Source: Novosphingobium sp. NDB2Meth1 (lineage in GTDB: Bacteria > Pseudomonadota > Alphaproteobacteria > Sphingomonadales > Sphingomonadaceae). Taken from it: a DNA stretch of 64,000 nucleotides. Below, in pieces: positions 24,924 through 33,797 of the stretch. Below the pieces are notes generated by a model. It searched no databases and was not told the DNA's origin. It was given only the letters and a program-made list of their open reading frames with translations. Numbering within the stretch: the first letter of the stretch is position 1; every line of letters begins with the position of its first letter. A program made the position numbers and the translations under genes. The DNA lies in contig NZ_FPEH01000021.1 of NCBI RefSeq assembly GCF_900117425.1, positions 1-64,000 of the forward strand, in the 5' to 3' direction.

Positions 24924-25925
24924 TCAATTGATTTTGACGGAGAAAACGACGGTCTTGGTGGTGCCGCCGGCAATCTTGCCGAGCGTCACGTCGATCCCGC
25001 TGGCACCACCCACGCCGGCATCGCCATCGGCGCCATCGGTGAGGGCAGCGGCATCAAGCTTGAGCGATCCGGGCACATAGGTCGTCCCGTTCGGGATGGT
25101 GTCGACCACGTGCAGCCCGTCGAGTGAGCCGCTGCCGGTGACCTTGGCAGCCAGCGAATAGGTGACGACCGCGCCCGGTACGGGCTTGGCGGTGCCGAAC
25201 GGATCGAGGATCGATGCCGACTTGGTGAGCGAAATATTGGCGAGGCTGGCGATCAGTGCGGCAAGCGAATTGGCCGCGGCGGTGGTCAGGCCGACGACGG
25301 CATCGCCGCCGCCTTCGCCCTTGCCGGCAAAGCTGGTGCCGGGCGTGCCGTTGCCGGTCTGCGCCGTCGCGGTGAGGCGGACCTGGCTGGTCTGCGCATC
25401 GGCGGCGCCCGCCGGCAAGTCGACGAGGAGGAAAACCTTGGTGCTCTTGTCGGGACCGAGCACCGGCGTCGCCAGCGCGCCTGCGGTGAGGACGGTATCG
25501 ACGCCGGGATCATAGATGCCGTTGCCGTTGCTATCGAGCACGACCGACTTGATCGTGCCATCGAAACCATTGCCGGAAATCTTGGGATCGGCGGTGAGAT
25601 TGAAGGCTTCCGGGCCATTGCCGCTGTTGGTGACCGAATAGATCAGCACTGCCGGCTCGCTGGTGGCGGTGGCAGGCGCGGTGCTCAAGGTCGCCACAGC
25701 GACGTCGAGCAACTCGTCGACCTTGACCGTGACCTTGTTCGAGGTGACCGACCCGGTGGTCGATCCCGTCTGATAGGTCGCCGTCGCGGTGTTCTCGATC
25801 AGCGTGCCCGCAAGCACCCCGGTGGCATGCGCAGTGCCCGCAAGCGGAGCGGTGAGGGAAAGGGCGACAAGCGAACATCCGGCGATGCCCGCGGCCCGGC
25901 TCAGGTGGGTGAGGTACGTATTCAT
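24924..25925 (-). CDS. Secreted DUF11-like repeat protein C (333 aa)
   Basis: The start is ATG 25925 with GGAAAGG upstream. A signal peptide ends AGTAHA. The mature protein begins with LIENTATATYQTGS, a strand pattern shared with the 356-residue protein and the giant protein. It then carries Ig-like repeats, a calcium-loop-like LDSNGNGIYDPGVD, and a DUF11-type domain (VVTYSLAAKVTGSG; VVDTIPNGTTYVPGS). Its last residues, KTVVFSVKIN, match those of the 356-residue protein. It is the first gene of the minus-strand locus, so its promoter lies in 25926-26354. Confidence 0.78.
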   Translation of the reverse strand: MNTYLTHLSRAAGIAGCSLVALSLTAPLAGTAHATGVLAGTLIENTATATYQTGSTTGSVTSNKVTVKVDELLDVAVATLSTAPATATSEPAVLIYSVTNSGNGPEAFNLTADPKISGNGFDGTIKSVVLDSNGNGIYDPGVDTVLTAGALATPVLGPDKSTKVFLLVDLPAGAADAQTSQVRLTATAQTGNGTPGTSFAGKGEGGGDAVVGLTTAAANSLAALIASLANISLTKSASILDPFGTAKPVPGAVVTYSLAAKVTGSGSLDGLHVVDTIPNGTTYVPGSLKLDAAALTDGADGDAGVGGASGIDVTLGKIAGGTTKTVVFSVKIN

Positions 25926-26354
25926 ACGTGGGCCTTTCCACCGAGCGTGGTTAACATCGGGTAAGGACAAAATGGCTCGAAGCTGCGCCGCGGGCGGATA
26001 GGAGGCCTATTTCCTTCGCCCGGATGTTAACCGACTTTGGTTAGGTGATCGCTTCAGGCGACTGCACAAGCTGCTGAATTTTAGTGGTAAAATTTTGGTT
26101 TCGAACCAGGGGAGCGGAAGAGCGTTACCGCTCCGCCCGCAGGGCACAGGTCCGGATACCCTTGAAAATAAATTTGAATTTGGTCCGAAGTGGTTACGAA
26201 ACTGGCGTTCGCAGAGTAAATTCCGCAGGTCCCGCGCGGCATCGGTTTGCGTTGCGGTACATTGGCCGAGGAGTAGGGGGGCAAGCCACGGCTGTGCGGC
26301 GGCTCCAGTCGCTCGGTGCTTGTCGCCACGCGCGCCGGGGCCTAGAGGAGCGGA
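25926..26354. promoter_or_regulatory. Divergent control region, surface locus versus psd
   Basis: These 429 bases carry no convincing gene. They hold the minus-strand promoter of the 17.7-kb surface locus and the plus-strand promoter of psd-pssA. An inverted repeat TTAACC-N6-GGTTAG (26027-26044) sits about 100 bases before the 25925 start, and GGTTAA recurs at 25949-25954. A hairpin GAGCGG...CCGCTC lies near 26112-26130. Confidence 0.5.
26027..26044. promoter_or_regulatory. TTAACC inverted repeat, candidate operator
   Basis: TTAACC and GGTTAG are separated by six bases. This is one mismatch from a perfect palindrome and at a distance from the start similar to the ATGGTTAA boxes of the DUF4402 genes. 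It could be a site for the same regulator. Confidence 0.4.
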
Positions 26355-27104
26355 ATGGCAGGAGACATTCTAGACAATCGTGGGCGCGGTACGGCCGGGT
26401 TCACCTGGCCCGCCATTCATCCGGAGGGCCGCAAGTTCGGTGCGATTGCCGCTGCGGCCTGCCTCGTAGGCGCGTTTCTCGGCGGCTCGCTGCTGGGCTG
26501 GCCCCTCGCGGTGCTGACGCTGGGCGTACTCGCCTTCTTCCGCGATCCCGAGCGGGTCACGCCGCGCGACGACAGCATGATTGTCGCGCCCGCCGATGGC
26601 ATCGTCACGCTGATCTGCACGGTGAACCCTCCGCGCGAAATGACGGCGGATGACGGAAGCGGGCAGCCGGCCTTGGCCGATGTGCCGGTGACGCGCATTT
26701 CGATCTTCATGTCTGTGTTCGATGTTCACGTGAACCGCACGCCCATCGGCGGCACGATCCGCCGGGTCGTCTACATCCCCGGCAAATTCCTCAATGCGGA
26801 TCTCGACAAGGCGAGCGAGGAGAACGAGCGCCAGCACTTCGTCGTCGAGCGCGGCGACGGCGTGCGCGTGGGGTTCACCCAGATCGCTGGTCTGGTTGCA
26901 CGGCGGATCGTGCCGTTCGTGAAGGCGGGTGACATCGTGGCGGGTGGGCAGCGCGTCGGACTGATCCGGTTCGGCAGCCGGGTCGATGTGTACCCCCCCG
27001 CCGGTACCGAGCCGCGTGTCCTGATCGGGCAGCGCATTGTTGCCGGAGAAACGGTGCTTGCGGTGCTCGGCCAGACGCCGCTGATCGAAGGCGTGCGGCA
27101 GTGA
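26355..27104 (+). CDS. psd: Phosphatidylserine decarboxylase
   Basis: The enzyme converts phosphatidylserine to phosphatidylethanolamine at the inner membrane. The 249-residue precursor has two hydrophobic segments near residues 30-62, [13 protein letters not shown], and [13 protein letters not shown]. The self-cleavage site is [10 protein letters not shown], where the Ser becomes the pyruvoyl group. This is the short soluble-type (PSD-A) form common in alphaproteobacteria. Its stop overlaps the GTG start of pssA, so the last two steps of phosphatidylethanolamine synthesis are translated together. Confidence 0.96.
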   Translation: MAGDILDNRGRGTAGFTWPAIHPEGRKFGAIAAAACLVGAFLGGSLLGWPLAVLTLGVLAFFRDPERVTPRDDSMIVAPADGIVTLICTVNPPREMTADDGSGQPALADVPVTRISIFMSVFDVHVNRTPIGGTIRRVVYIPGKFLNADLDKASEENERQHFVVERGDGVRVGFTQIAGLVARRIVPFVKAGDIVAGGQRVGLIRFGSRVDVYPPAGTEPRVLIGQRIVAGETVLAVLGQTPLIEGVRQ

Positions 27105-27943
27105 GCGATACGCCTGCGCCCGGCAAGCGCGCGGCGGCAAGGGAAGTCTATTCCAGCGAGGATTTCGGGCGTCGCCGCCTGCCGCGCGGGCTGACCTTGC
27201 GCGCGCTCGTGCCCAACGCGATCACTTCGGCGGCGCTGTGCAGCGGGCTCACCGGCATCCGCTTTGCGATCGGCGGCGATTTTCATGCGGCGGTGCTGGC
27301 GGTCATGCTCGCGGGCGTGCTCGATGGCATCGATGGCCGCGTGGCGCGGCTGATGAAGGCGCAGTCCCGCTTCGGGGCCGAGCTTGACAGCCTGTCTGAT
27401 GCCATCGCCTTCGGGGTCGGTCCGGCGCTGATCCTTTATCTCTGGTCGCTGAGTGCGGTGCCACGCTTCGGCTGGTTTGCCGCGCTGGCACTTGCGGTGT
27501 GCTGCGCCTTGCGGCTCGCGCGGTTCAATGCCTCGATCGATCTGCCGGGGCAGCCGCACAAGTTGGCGGGGTTCATGACCGGTGTACCTGCGCCGGTCGG
27601 GGCAGGGTTGGCGTTCCTGCCGCTCTATCTGTGGTTTGCCAGCGGTCTCGATCAATTCCGCCAGCCGATCGTCGTCGGCCCGTGGGCGCTGCTCATCGCA
27701 TTCCTGATGATCTCGAACCTGCCGACCCTCGGCTGGGGCGCGCTGCGACCGCGGCGGGCGATCCGGCTCGAAGTCATAGCGCTGGCTGGCATGCTCACCG
27801 TGGCGCTGCTTACCGAGCCCTGGCTCACGCTGGTGGCAATCTGTGCCCTTTATCTCGTGCTCATGCCGGTCGGGCTCTGGCGCTATCGCCGAATCAGGCA
27901 GCAGCGCGCCAGCGTGACTCCGTCGAAGCCTGAGCAGACTTGA
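27101..27943 (+). CDS. pssA: CDP-diacylglycerol-serine O-phosphatidyltransferase
   Basis: This enzyme makes phosphatidylserine from CDP-diacylglycerol and serine. The CDP-alcohol phosphatidyltransferase signature DGxxxRxAR...G...D...D is present as [14 protein letters not shown] followed by [10 protein letters not shown]. Several membrane spans cover the rest of the 280 residues. The start is GTG 27101, overlapping the psd stop. The product feeds Psd. Its 3' end overlaps the convergent small membrane protein gene by 50 bases. Confidence 0.95.
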   Translation: MSDTPAPGKRAAAREVYSSEDFGRRRLPRGLTLRALVPNAITSAALCSGLTGIRFAIGGDFHAAVLAVMLAGVLDGIDGRVARLMKAQSRFGAELDSLSDAIAFGVGPALILYLWSLSAVPRFGWFAALALAVCCALRLARFNASIDLPGQPHKLAGFMTGVPAPVGAGLAFLPLYLWFASGLDQFRQPIVVGPWALLIAFLMISNLPTLGWGALRPRRAIRLEVIALAGMLTVALLTEPWLTLVAICALYLVLMPVGLWRYRRIRQQRASVTPSKPEQT

Positions 27944-28172
27944 CGAGCCGCACCGGTGCGCGGCGTGTCCGCACCGGCATGCGCGGCGGCGCCGGCATCG
28001 AGGTGGTGGTGATCTCCACGAGGAATTCCCTGTCCGCCGCGAGCGCGCGCGACTCCGCCAGCAGCTTGCGGACGGCGGGCAGCTGCGCCCGCACGGTGAC
28101 AGCGATTGCCGCAAACGCCACGCAGCCAGCGCCAACCATCACAAGCGAAGCGAGGAGGGAGACCATCGACAT
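27894..28172 (-). CDS. Small single-TM membrane protein (92 aa)
   Basis: The preferred start is ATG 28172, with AAAGG about ten bases upstream. The product has one N-terminal transmembrane helix (about residues 3-25, VSLLASLVMVGAGCVAFAA). A helical stretch with LPAVRKLLAESRALAADR follows, then a basic Pro/Arg-rich tail. I recognise no named family. About 100 bases upstream is an exact GTTC-N7-GTTC LexA-type box, so the gene may be DNA-damage inducible. Small SOS-induced membrane proteins that stop cell division (SidA, DidA) are known in Caulobacter; similarity to them is not claimed. The last 50 bases overlap pssA on the other strand. Confidence 0.65.
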   Translation of the reverse strand: MSMVSLLASLVMVGAGCVAFAAIAVTVRAQLPAVRKLLAESRALAADREFLVEITTTSMPAPPRMPVRTRRAPVRLVKSAQASTESRWRAAA

Positions 28173-28225
28173 GGAAACGCTGCCTTTCGAACGTGGGTGA
28201 ACCGCTTGACAGGCGGTGGATACCC

Positions 28226-28234
28226 TGTGGATAA
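28226..28234 (-). promoter_or_regulatory. DnaA-box match
   Basis: TGTGGATAA is the exact reverse complement of the TTATCCACA consensus. A weaker copy (GGTGGATAC) lies ten bases upstream. It is isolated, with no origin-type gene nearby, so it may be regulatory or chance. Confidence 0.35.
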
Positions 28235-28274
28235 GGTAGGGAGGGAATCGGAAGTTCCAAGTCTCCCCCTCGAC

Positions 28275-28298
28275 GAGAACAATGTTCTCTTTTTGTTC
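28275..28298. promoter_or_regulatory. LexA (SOS) box
   Basis: GTTC at 28284-28287 and GTTC at 28295-28298 are separated by exactly seven bases, the alphaproteobacterial LexA pattern GTTC-N7-GTTC. The first half also forms the perfect palindrome GAGAACAATGTTCTC (28275-28289). It lies about 100 bases upstream of the small membrane protein gene at 28172. Confidence 0.55.
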
Positions 28299-29042
28299 CT
28301 TCCCGTCAAGCCGATTCGGCGTGGGTCTGTGAAAATTCCAACATTGCGGATTGTCGGTGTGCGGCTGGGCAAGCGGTGCGCGGGTGTCATTCGCGCCTGA
28401 AATGCTCGCGGTTACATGGATCATGCCGGATAGCGGTCCCCGCGCGCGGGGGGCGCGGGGACCGCAGCGGCGGTCTGGGAGGGCGCCTGGTCAGGGCGCG
28501 ACCGCCTCGGGCCGCCTGGGTGAGCGGCCGACATGGCCGCCTGGGTGTTGCGGCCAATCACAGTAATGGCGTGCAATTGAACAAGACTGCGGAATCGCAG
28601 CAAAAAATCTCGATAGCGGCAGTTCCGGCAGAGTGCCGGTAGGCGCTTCGCAAGATCCGCTTGCAGAAGCTTCAAGCCAGATAAGCCGCGAGGTGCCTCA
28701 TGACCGAGAAGGACGCTGAGGTTCGCGACTGGCGGTTTTGCCCGTCAAGTGAACTTATGGGCATGTCCAATCATTTTGACAACTATGATTCACTACTTAT
28801 TTGACACTGTCAGAGCGAATTGACGCTCGGCGTCCAGCTTCAGTCCGATTTTTTCGGCAGTTCTGTGTAGACGCCCGGCTCTTCCGGCGCTAACGGCACT
28901 CTCGCTACAGCGCGATTCGGGCATGGTGCCTGCGGGTCGCTGCGGCAATCCACATGGAATGCGCACATACCGGTGCCGTGCTGGGGTTTCTCCCGCCAAG
29001 CGGTTCCTGCGTTCCAGAGGCCCAACCGGAAAGGAATGACTT

Positions 29043-29810
29043 ATGGCGGCTCCTGTCGTCACCATGCAGCAATTGATCGAGGCCGGCGCCCACTTCGGCC
29101 ACCAGACCCACCGCTGGAACCCGCGGATGAAGCCGTACATCTTCGGCGCCCGCAACGGCATCCACATCCTCGACCTCTCGCAGACCGTGCCGCTCTTCGC
29201 CCGCGCGCTCGAGTTCGTTTCGGCCACCGTGCAGGGCGGCGGCAAGGTCCTGTTTGTCGGCACCAAGCGCCAGGCGCAGGAGCCGATCGCCCAGGCCGCA
29301 CGCGCCTCGGGCCAGCACTATGTCAACCACCGCTGGCTGGGCGGCATGCTCACCAACTGGAAGACGATCTCTGGTTCGATCAAGCGTTTCAAGGCGCTTG
29401 AAGAGCAGCTTTCGGGCGACACCACCGGCCTCACCAAGAAGGAAGTGCTCCAGCTCACCCGCGAGCGTGACAAGTTCGAGCTCTCGCTCGGCGGCATCCG
29501 CGACATGGGCGGCATTCCCGACGTGATGTTCGTGATCGACGCCAACAAGGAAGAGCTGGCGATCAAGGAAGCCAACGTGCTCGGCATTCCGGTCGTCGCG
29601 ATCCTCGATTCGAACGTCTCGCCCGATGGCATCGCGTTCCCGGTTCCCGCGAACGACGACGCCAGCCGCGCCATCCGCCTCTACTGCGAAGCGATTGCCG
29701 CTGCCGCCACCCGCGGTGGCCGCGATGCCGCGATCGCTTCAGGCGCGGACCTCGGCGCGATGGACGAGCCGCTTCCGGAAGAAGTTGCCGTCGAGGCAGC
29801 AGAAGCCTGA
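29043..29810 (+). CDS. rpsB: 30S ribosomal protein S2
   Basis: This is an essential protein of the small ribosomal subunit. The N-terminal signature is intact: [19 protein letters not shown], then [24 protein letters not shown] and PDVMFVID. The length of 255 residues includes a short acidic tail. AAGGAATG precedes the start. It heads the translation-envelope block and is followed by tsf, the conserved bacterial pairing. Confidence 0.98.
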   Translation: MAAPVVTMQQLIEAGAHFGHQTHRWNPRMKPYIFGARNGIHILDLSQTVPLFARALEFVSATVQGGGKVLFVGTKRQAQEPIAQAARASGQHYVNHRWLGGMLTNWKTISGSIKRFKALEEQLSGDTTGLTKKEVLQLTRERDKFELSLGGIRDMGGIPDVMFVIDANKEELAIKEANVLGIPVVAILDSNVSPDGIAFPVPANDDASRAIRLYCEAIAAAATRGGRDAAIASGADLGAMDEPLPEEVAVEAAEA

Positions 29811-29817
29811 TCCTGTC

Positions 29818-29859
29818 CAGTTCGGTGGCGTCCTCCGTCAAGGGGCCGTCACCGAACTG
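29818..29859 (+). terminator. Long-loop hairpin between rpsB and tsf
   Basis: CAGTTCGGTG at 29818-29827 pairs perfectly with CACCGAACTG at 29850-29859 around a 22-base loop. It lies just past the rpsB stop. Without a T-run it is more likely an attenuator or mRNA-processing element than a full terminator. Confidence 0.4.
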
Positions 29860-29946
29860 ACCCGGACACCCCTTACGGGCCGCGCCAGGTAGCTATGACC
29901 GGGCTGCGGCCTAACCCATATTCACGAGACAAGAAGGATCACCGCA

Positions 29947-30873
29947 ATGGCCTATACCGCCGCTGACGTGAAGAACCTGCGCGAGCGCACTGGCGCCGGC
30001 ATGATGGATTGCAAGAAGGCTCTGGACGAGACCGGTGGCGATTTCGAAGCCGCGGTCGACGCGCTGCGCGCCAAGGGCCTTGCCGCCGTCGCCAAGAAGT
30101 CGAGCCGCACGGCCGCTGAAGGCCTCGTCGGCGTTGCCGTTTCGGGCACTCGCGGCGTCGCCGTCGAAGTCAACTCGGAAACCGACTTCGTTGCCAAGAA
30201 CGAGCAGTTCCAGGATTTCGTGCGCAAGACCACCGAAGTCGCGCTCGGCCTTTCCGCTGACGACGTCGAGGCGCTCAAGGCCGCTGCCTACCCCGACGGT
30301 GGCACGGTTGCCGACAAGCTGACCAACAACGTCGCGACGATCGGCGAGAACCAGCAGGTTCGCCGCATGAAGACCGTCGCGGTCTCGTCGGGCCTCATCG
30401 TGCCCTACATGCACAACGCTGCTGCTCCGGCTCTCGGCAAGATCGGCGTGCTCGTCGCTCTGGAATCGGAAGCCGGTGCCGATGTGCTCGAGCCGCTCGG
30501 CAAGCAGATCGCGATGCACATCGCCGCGGCCTTCCCGCTGGCGCTGAAGGCCGAGGACCTCGATCCCGAAACGATCGCGCGCGAACGCAAGATCGCGGCG
30601 GAGAAGGCGGCGGAAACCGGCAAGCCCGCCGAAGTCCAGGCCAAGATGGTCGATGGCGCGGTGGCCAAGTATGCCAAGGACAACGCTCTGCTGTCGCAGC
30701 TCTTCGTGATGGACAACAAGACCCCCATCGCGCAGGTCGTCGAGGCCGCCGGCAAGGCTGCCGGCGCCAAGATCACGCTGACCGACTATGTCCGCTTCCA
30801 ACTCGGCGAAGGCATCGAAAAGGAAGCCACCGACTTCGCGGCGGAAGTCGCTGCGGCAGCCGGCATCAAGTAA
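29947..30873 (+). CDS. tsf: Elongation factor Ts
   Basis: It is the guanine-nucleotide exchange factor that recycles EF-Tu. The N-terminal UBA-like domain ends with [19 protein letters not shown], the diagnostic EF-Ts motif, and [13 protein letters not shown] opens the core domain. The 308-residue length is usual for alphaproteobacteria. It is 136 bases downstream of rpsB and ends before a gap of 143 bases leading to pyrH. Confidence 0.98.
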   Translation: MAYTAADVKNLRERTGAGMMDCKKALDETGGDFEAAVDALRAKGLAAVAKKSSRTAAEGLVGVAVSGTRGVAVEVNSETDFVAKNEQFQDFVRKTTEVALGLSADDVEALKAAAYPDGGTVADKLTNNVATIGENQQVRRMKTVAVSSGLIVPYMHNAAAPALGKIGVLVALESEAGADVLEPLGKQIAMHIAAAFPLALKAEDLDPETIARERKIAAEKAAETGKPAEVQAKMVDGAVAKYAKDNALLSQLFVMDNKTPIAQVVEAAGKAAGAKITLTDYVRFQLGEGIEKEATDFAAEVAAAAGIK

Positions 30874-31016
30874 ACATTGCACAATACGCGGCGCTTCCCG
30901 TCCCGGCGGGGGGCGCCGCTGTGCATTGGCGCACAAACCTGTGTCCCTTGCCCTTGGCACGCGCCAACTCGCGCGTATAAGGGCCGCGCTCCCCTCTATA
31001 CGAGTTTGCCCGGACG

Positions 31017-31742
31017 ATGAGCCTTCCCCCCCTCAAGCGCGTACTTCTCAAGCTTTCGGGCGAAGTGCTGATGGGGAGCCAGCCCTTCGGCATCGACACC
31101 GACTTCGTCGCGCAGATGGCCGAGGAACTGAAGGCAGCCAAGGAAACCGGGCTGGAGCTGTGCCTTGTCATCGGCGGCGGCAACATCTTCCGCGGCATGG
31201 CGGGCGCGGCCAAGGGCATGGACCGTGCGCAGGCCGACTACATGGGCATGCTCGCGACGATCATGAACGCGCTGGCGATGCAGAGCGCGCTCGAGAAGAT
31301 CGGAGTGCCGACCCGCGTCCAGTCCGCGATCCAGATGGACGAGGTCTGCGAGCCGGTGATCCGCCGCCGCGCCGAACGACACCTCGAAAAGGGCCGCGTA
31401 GTGATATTCGCCGCTGGTGTCGGCGCCCCCTATTTCACCACCGATTCCGGTGCTGCGCTGCGCGCTGCCGAGATGAAGTGCGACGCCTTGCTCAAGGGCA
31501 CCAGCGTCGACGGCGTCTATGATGACGATCCGAAGAAGAACGCGAACGCCAAGCGCTACGATACGGTCGATTTCGACACGGTGCTGGCAGACAATCTCAA
31601 GGTGATGGACGCTTCCGCTGTGGCACTTTGCCGCGACAATGCCATCCCCATCGTGGTGTTCTCGATCCGGGAACGCGGCAATCTTGCCCGCGTTCTGGCA
31701 GGGCAGGGCACCCAGACCATCGTTCAGAAAATCAGCGCTTAA
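31017..31742 (+). CDS. pyrH: Uridylate kinase (UMP kinase)
   Basis: It phosphorylates UMP to UDP in pyrimidine synthesis and belongs to the amino-acid-kinase fold. Visible motifs are [11 protein letters not shown] at the N-terminus, the Gly-rich [10 protein letters not shown], and [14 protein letters not shown]. The length of 241 residues is standard. It is followed after 15 bases by frr, as in most bacteria. Confidence 0.97.
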   Translation: MSLPPLKRVLLKLSGEVLMGSQPFGIDTDFVAQMAEELKAAKETGLELCLVIGGGNIFRGMAGAAKGMDRAQADYMGMLATIMNALAMQSALEKIGVPTRVQSAIQMDEVCEPVIRRRAERHLEKGRVVIFAAGVGAPYFTTDSGAALRAAEMKCDALLKGTSVDGVYDDDPKKNANAKRYDTVDFDTVLADNLKVMDASAVALCRDNAIPIVVFSIRERGNLARVLAGQGTQTIVQKISA

Positions 31743-31757
31743 AAGGAAGGCTTGCCC

Positions 31758-32315
31758 ATGGCCAAGTATGACAAGGCCGATCTCGAACGCCGCATGAAGG
31801 GCGCGGTGGAATCGCTGCGCAGCGATCTTTCCGGTCTGCGCACCGGCCGCGCCAATGCCGCGCTGCTCGATCCGATCATGGTCGTCGTCTACGGTGCGAA
31901 CACCCCGCTCAACCAGGTCGCGACGATCTCCGCGCCCGAGCCGCGCATGCTGACCGTGCAGGTGTGGGACAAGTCGAACATCGGCCCGGTCGAGAAGGCG
32001 ATCCGTTCGGCAGGGCTCGGGCTCAACCCGATCAACGATGGCAACACGCTGCGCCTGCCGATCCCCGATCTCACCGAGGATCGCCGCAAGGAGCTTGCCA
32101 AGCTCGCCTCGCAGTATTCGGAGAAGGCCAAGATCGCCATCCGCAACGTCCGCCGCGACGGCATGGACGCGCTCAAGGCCGACGAGAACAAGAAGGAAAT
32201 CTCGGAAGACGAACGCAAGCGTTTCGAAACCGAGCTGCAGAAGCTGACCGACGAGCAGATCAAGGCGGCGGACGAAGTCAGCGCGGCCAAGGAAAAGGAA
32301 ATCCTCGGCAAGTGA
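31758..32315 (+). CDS. frr: Ribosome recycling factor
   Basis: With EF-G, it splits the post-termination ribosome. The start is ATG 31758, seven bases after AAGGAAGG, rather than the TTG at 31752. The 185-residue protein shows the canonical L-shaped helical pattern, with LRTGRANAALLD, IPDLTEDRRKEL and RNVRRDGMDALK. The stop overlaps the GTG start of uppS. Confidence 0.97.
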   Translation: MAKYDKADLERRMKGAVESLRSDLSGLRTGRANAALLDPIMVVVYGANTPLNQVATISAPEPRMLTVQVWDKSNIGPVEKAIRSAGLGLNPINDGNTLRLPIPDLTEDRRKELAKLASQYSEKAKIAIRNVRRDGMDALKADENKKEISEDERKRFETELQKLTDEQIKAADEVSAAKEKEILGK

Positions 32316-33049
32316 GCTCGGCTGCGGCGCCTCAGGGAAGCAAAGCGGTCGCCGGCCAGATGGGCGGCGGCTACACCGGTCCTGCGCGCCATGTCGCGAT
32401 TATCATGGATGGCAACGGGCGCTGGGCGAAGAAGCGCTTCCTGCCGCGCGCCGTCGGCCACAAGCGCGGGGTCGACGCCGTGCGCGAAGTCGTCCGCGCA
32501 GCGCGCCACATGGGGCTTGAAGCGCTGACGCTTTATGCCTTCTCGTCCGAGAACTGGAAGCGGCCCGAAGACGAGATCGCGGACCTCATGGGTCTGCTGC
32601 GCGCCTTCATCCGCAGCGATATCGACGAGTTCGCCGCCAACGACGTGCGCCTGAAGATCATCGGCGATTACAAGGTCCTGCCGCCCGATATTGTCGAGAT
32701 GATCGAGGATGCGCTGGCCCGCACCGCACATGGCCGCAGCACCACGCTGGCGATCGCGCTCAACTACGGCTCGCAGCAGGAGATCGCCCGGGCTGCGGCG
32801 GCTGCAGCGACCAAGGGCGAAGTGACCGTATCTGCCATCGAGGCCGAACTCTACACCTCGGACTTGCCGCCGCTCGATCTCATCATCCGCACCTCGGGCG
32901 AAGTGCGTCTCTCGAACTTCCTGCTGTGGCAGGCGGCCTATGCCGAAATGTGGTTCACCGACGTGCTCTGGCCCGATTTCACCCCGGGCCACCTGCGTGA
33001 GGCGCTGGACCACTACGCCACCCGCGAGCGCCGCTATGGAGGGCGCTGA
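32312..33049 (+). CDS. uppS: Undecaprenyl diphosphate synthase (isoprenyl transferase)
   Basis: It builds the C55 lipid carrier for peptidoglycan and polysaccharide precursors from farnesyl and isopentenyl diphosphate. Catalytic and binding motifs are present: [36 protein letters not shown], and [16 protein letters not shown]. The GTG at 32312 overlaps the frr stop and is the likely start; an ATG at 32360 also lies before the core. Its end overlaps cdsA by 14 bases. Confidence 0.96.
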   Translation: MSSAAAPQGSKAVAGQMGGGYTGPARHVAIIMDGNGRWAKKRFLPRAVGHKRGVDAVREVVRAARHMGLEALTLYAFSSENWKRPEDEIADLMGLLRAFIRSDIDEFAANDVRLKIIGDYKVLPPDIVEMIEDALARTAHGRSTTLAIALNYGSQQEIARAAAAAATKGEVTVSAIEAELYTSDLPPLDLIIRTSGEVRLSNFLLWQAAYAEMWFTDVLWPDFTPGHLREALDHYATRERRYGGR

Positions 33050-33797
33050 GCCCGTAGCCACACCCGCCGCGCCGCCCAAGCGCAGCGATCTGCCGGTGCG
33101 CGTGGCCTCGGCGGCGGTCATGCTCGGCATCGCCGGTTTCGCGCTGTGGCAGGGCGGCCTCGTCCTCAAGGGTTTCATCGCGCTCGTCGGCTTCGGCGTC
33201 TTTGCCGAATATGCCGCGCTTGCCGCCAGGATCGCGCCCGATCCGGCGCGGATGGTGACGGCAGTGATCACCGGCGGGCTCTATATCGGCTGGGCGGCCT
33301 TCGCGCTGATCGTGATGCCGATGGTCCTGCTCATCGCGGTGCTCGGCCTTGTCATCTGTACCGATACCGGCGCCTATTTCGCCGGACGCGCCATCGGCGG
33401 GCCCAAGATCGCGCCGAGCATCAGCCCGTCGAAGACCTGGGCCGGCCTCGCGGGTGGCATGGCGGCAGCGGCGCTCTGGGCCACGCTCTACATCCTGTTT
33501 GCCGCCTATGTGCTTTCGGCGATGAGCCCCACCGGCCCAAGTCTTGCCGAAGCGTTTCGCACCACACGGCTCGGCATGGCCGCGCTGGCGGGGGCAGGGC
33601 TTGCCGTCGCCGCGCAGGCGGGTGATTTCTACGAGAGCTGGCTCAAGCGGCGGGCCGGGGTAAAGGACAGCGGCCGGCTCATTCCGGGGCATGGCGGTTT
33701 GTTCGATCGGGTTGACGGACTGCTGCCGGTCGCCATCATAGCAGGAACAGCGTGGGCTGCCTCTGGGGCAGCAGCAGGGGGAGCAGGAGGCGCATGA
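33036..33797 (+). CDS. cdsA: Phosphatidate cytidylyltransferase
   Basis: This inner-membrane enzyme makes CDP-diacylglycerol, the common precursor of phospholipids including the substrate of PssA encoded upstream. It has about six to eight hydrophobic segments. The C-terminal signature is split between [12 protein letters not shown] and [20 protein letters not shown] followed by [14 protein letters not shown]. Its start lies inside the uppS end and its stop overlaps the dxr start (ATGA). Confidence 0.96.
   Translation: MEGAEPVATPAAPPKRSDLPVRVASAAVMLGIAGFALWQGGLVLKGFIALVGFGVFAEYAALAARIAPDPARMVTAVITGGLYIGWAAFALIVMPMVLLIAVLGLVICTDTGAYFAGRAIGGPKIAPSISPSKTWAGLAGGMAAAALWATLYILFAAYVLSAMSPTGPSLAEAFRTTRLGMAALAGAGLAVAAQAGDFYESWLKRRAGVKDSGRLIPGHGGLFDRVDGLLPVAIIAGTAWAASGAAAGGAGGA

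Larger units (their letters stand above)
28173..29042. other. 870-base intergenic region upstream of rpsB
   Basis: No convincing gene is present. From the left it holds a DnaA-box match, a LexA-type box and palindrome, a G/C-rich stretch around 28431-28550, and an AT-richer stretch near 28740-28810. That last stretch has TTGACA at 28776-28781 and 28801-28806, probably the rpsB promoter area. The final 200 bases would be the rpsB leader, ending in AAGGAATGACTT before the ATG. The purpose of the middle part is unclear. Confidence 0.45.

Noticed and set aside
26095-26130. GGTTCGAAACC on the minus strand, resembling a tRNA T-arm remnant
   Set aside because: No acceptor stem or anticodon arm fits around it; it is probably chance next to a hairpin.
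28200-28800. Chromosomal origin of replication
   Set aside because: Only one exact DnaA box and no origin-linked genes; the region lies upstream of rpsB.
30888-30919. Terminator after tsf
   Set aside because: GCGGCGC and GCGCCGC can pair, but the loop is long and no T-run follows, and pyrH is probably reached by read-through or its own promoter.
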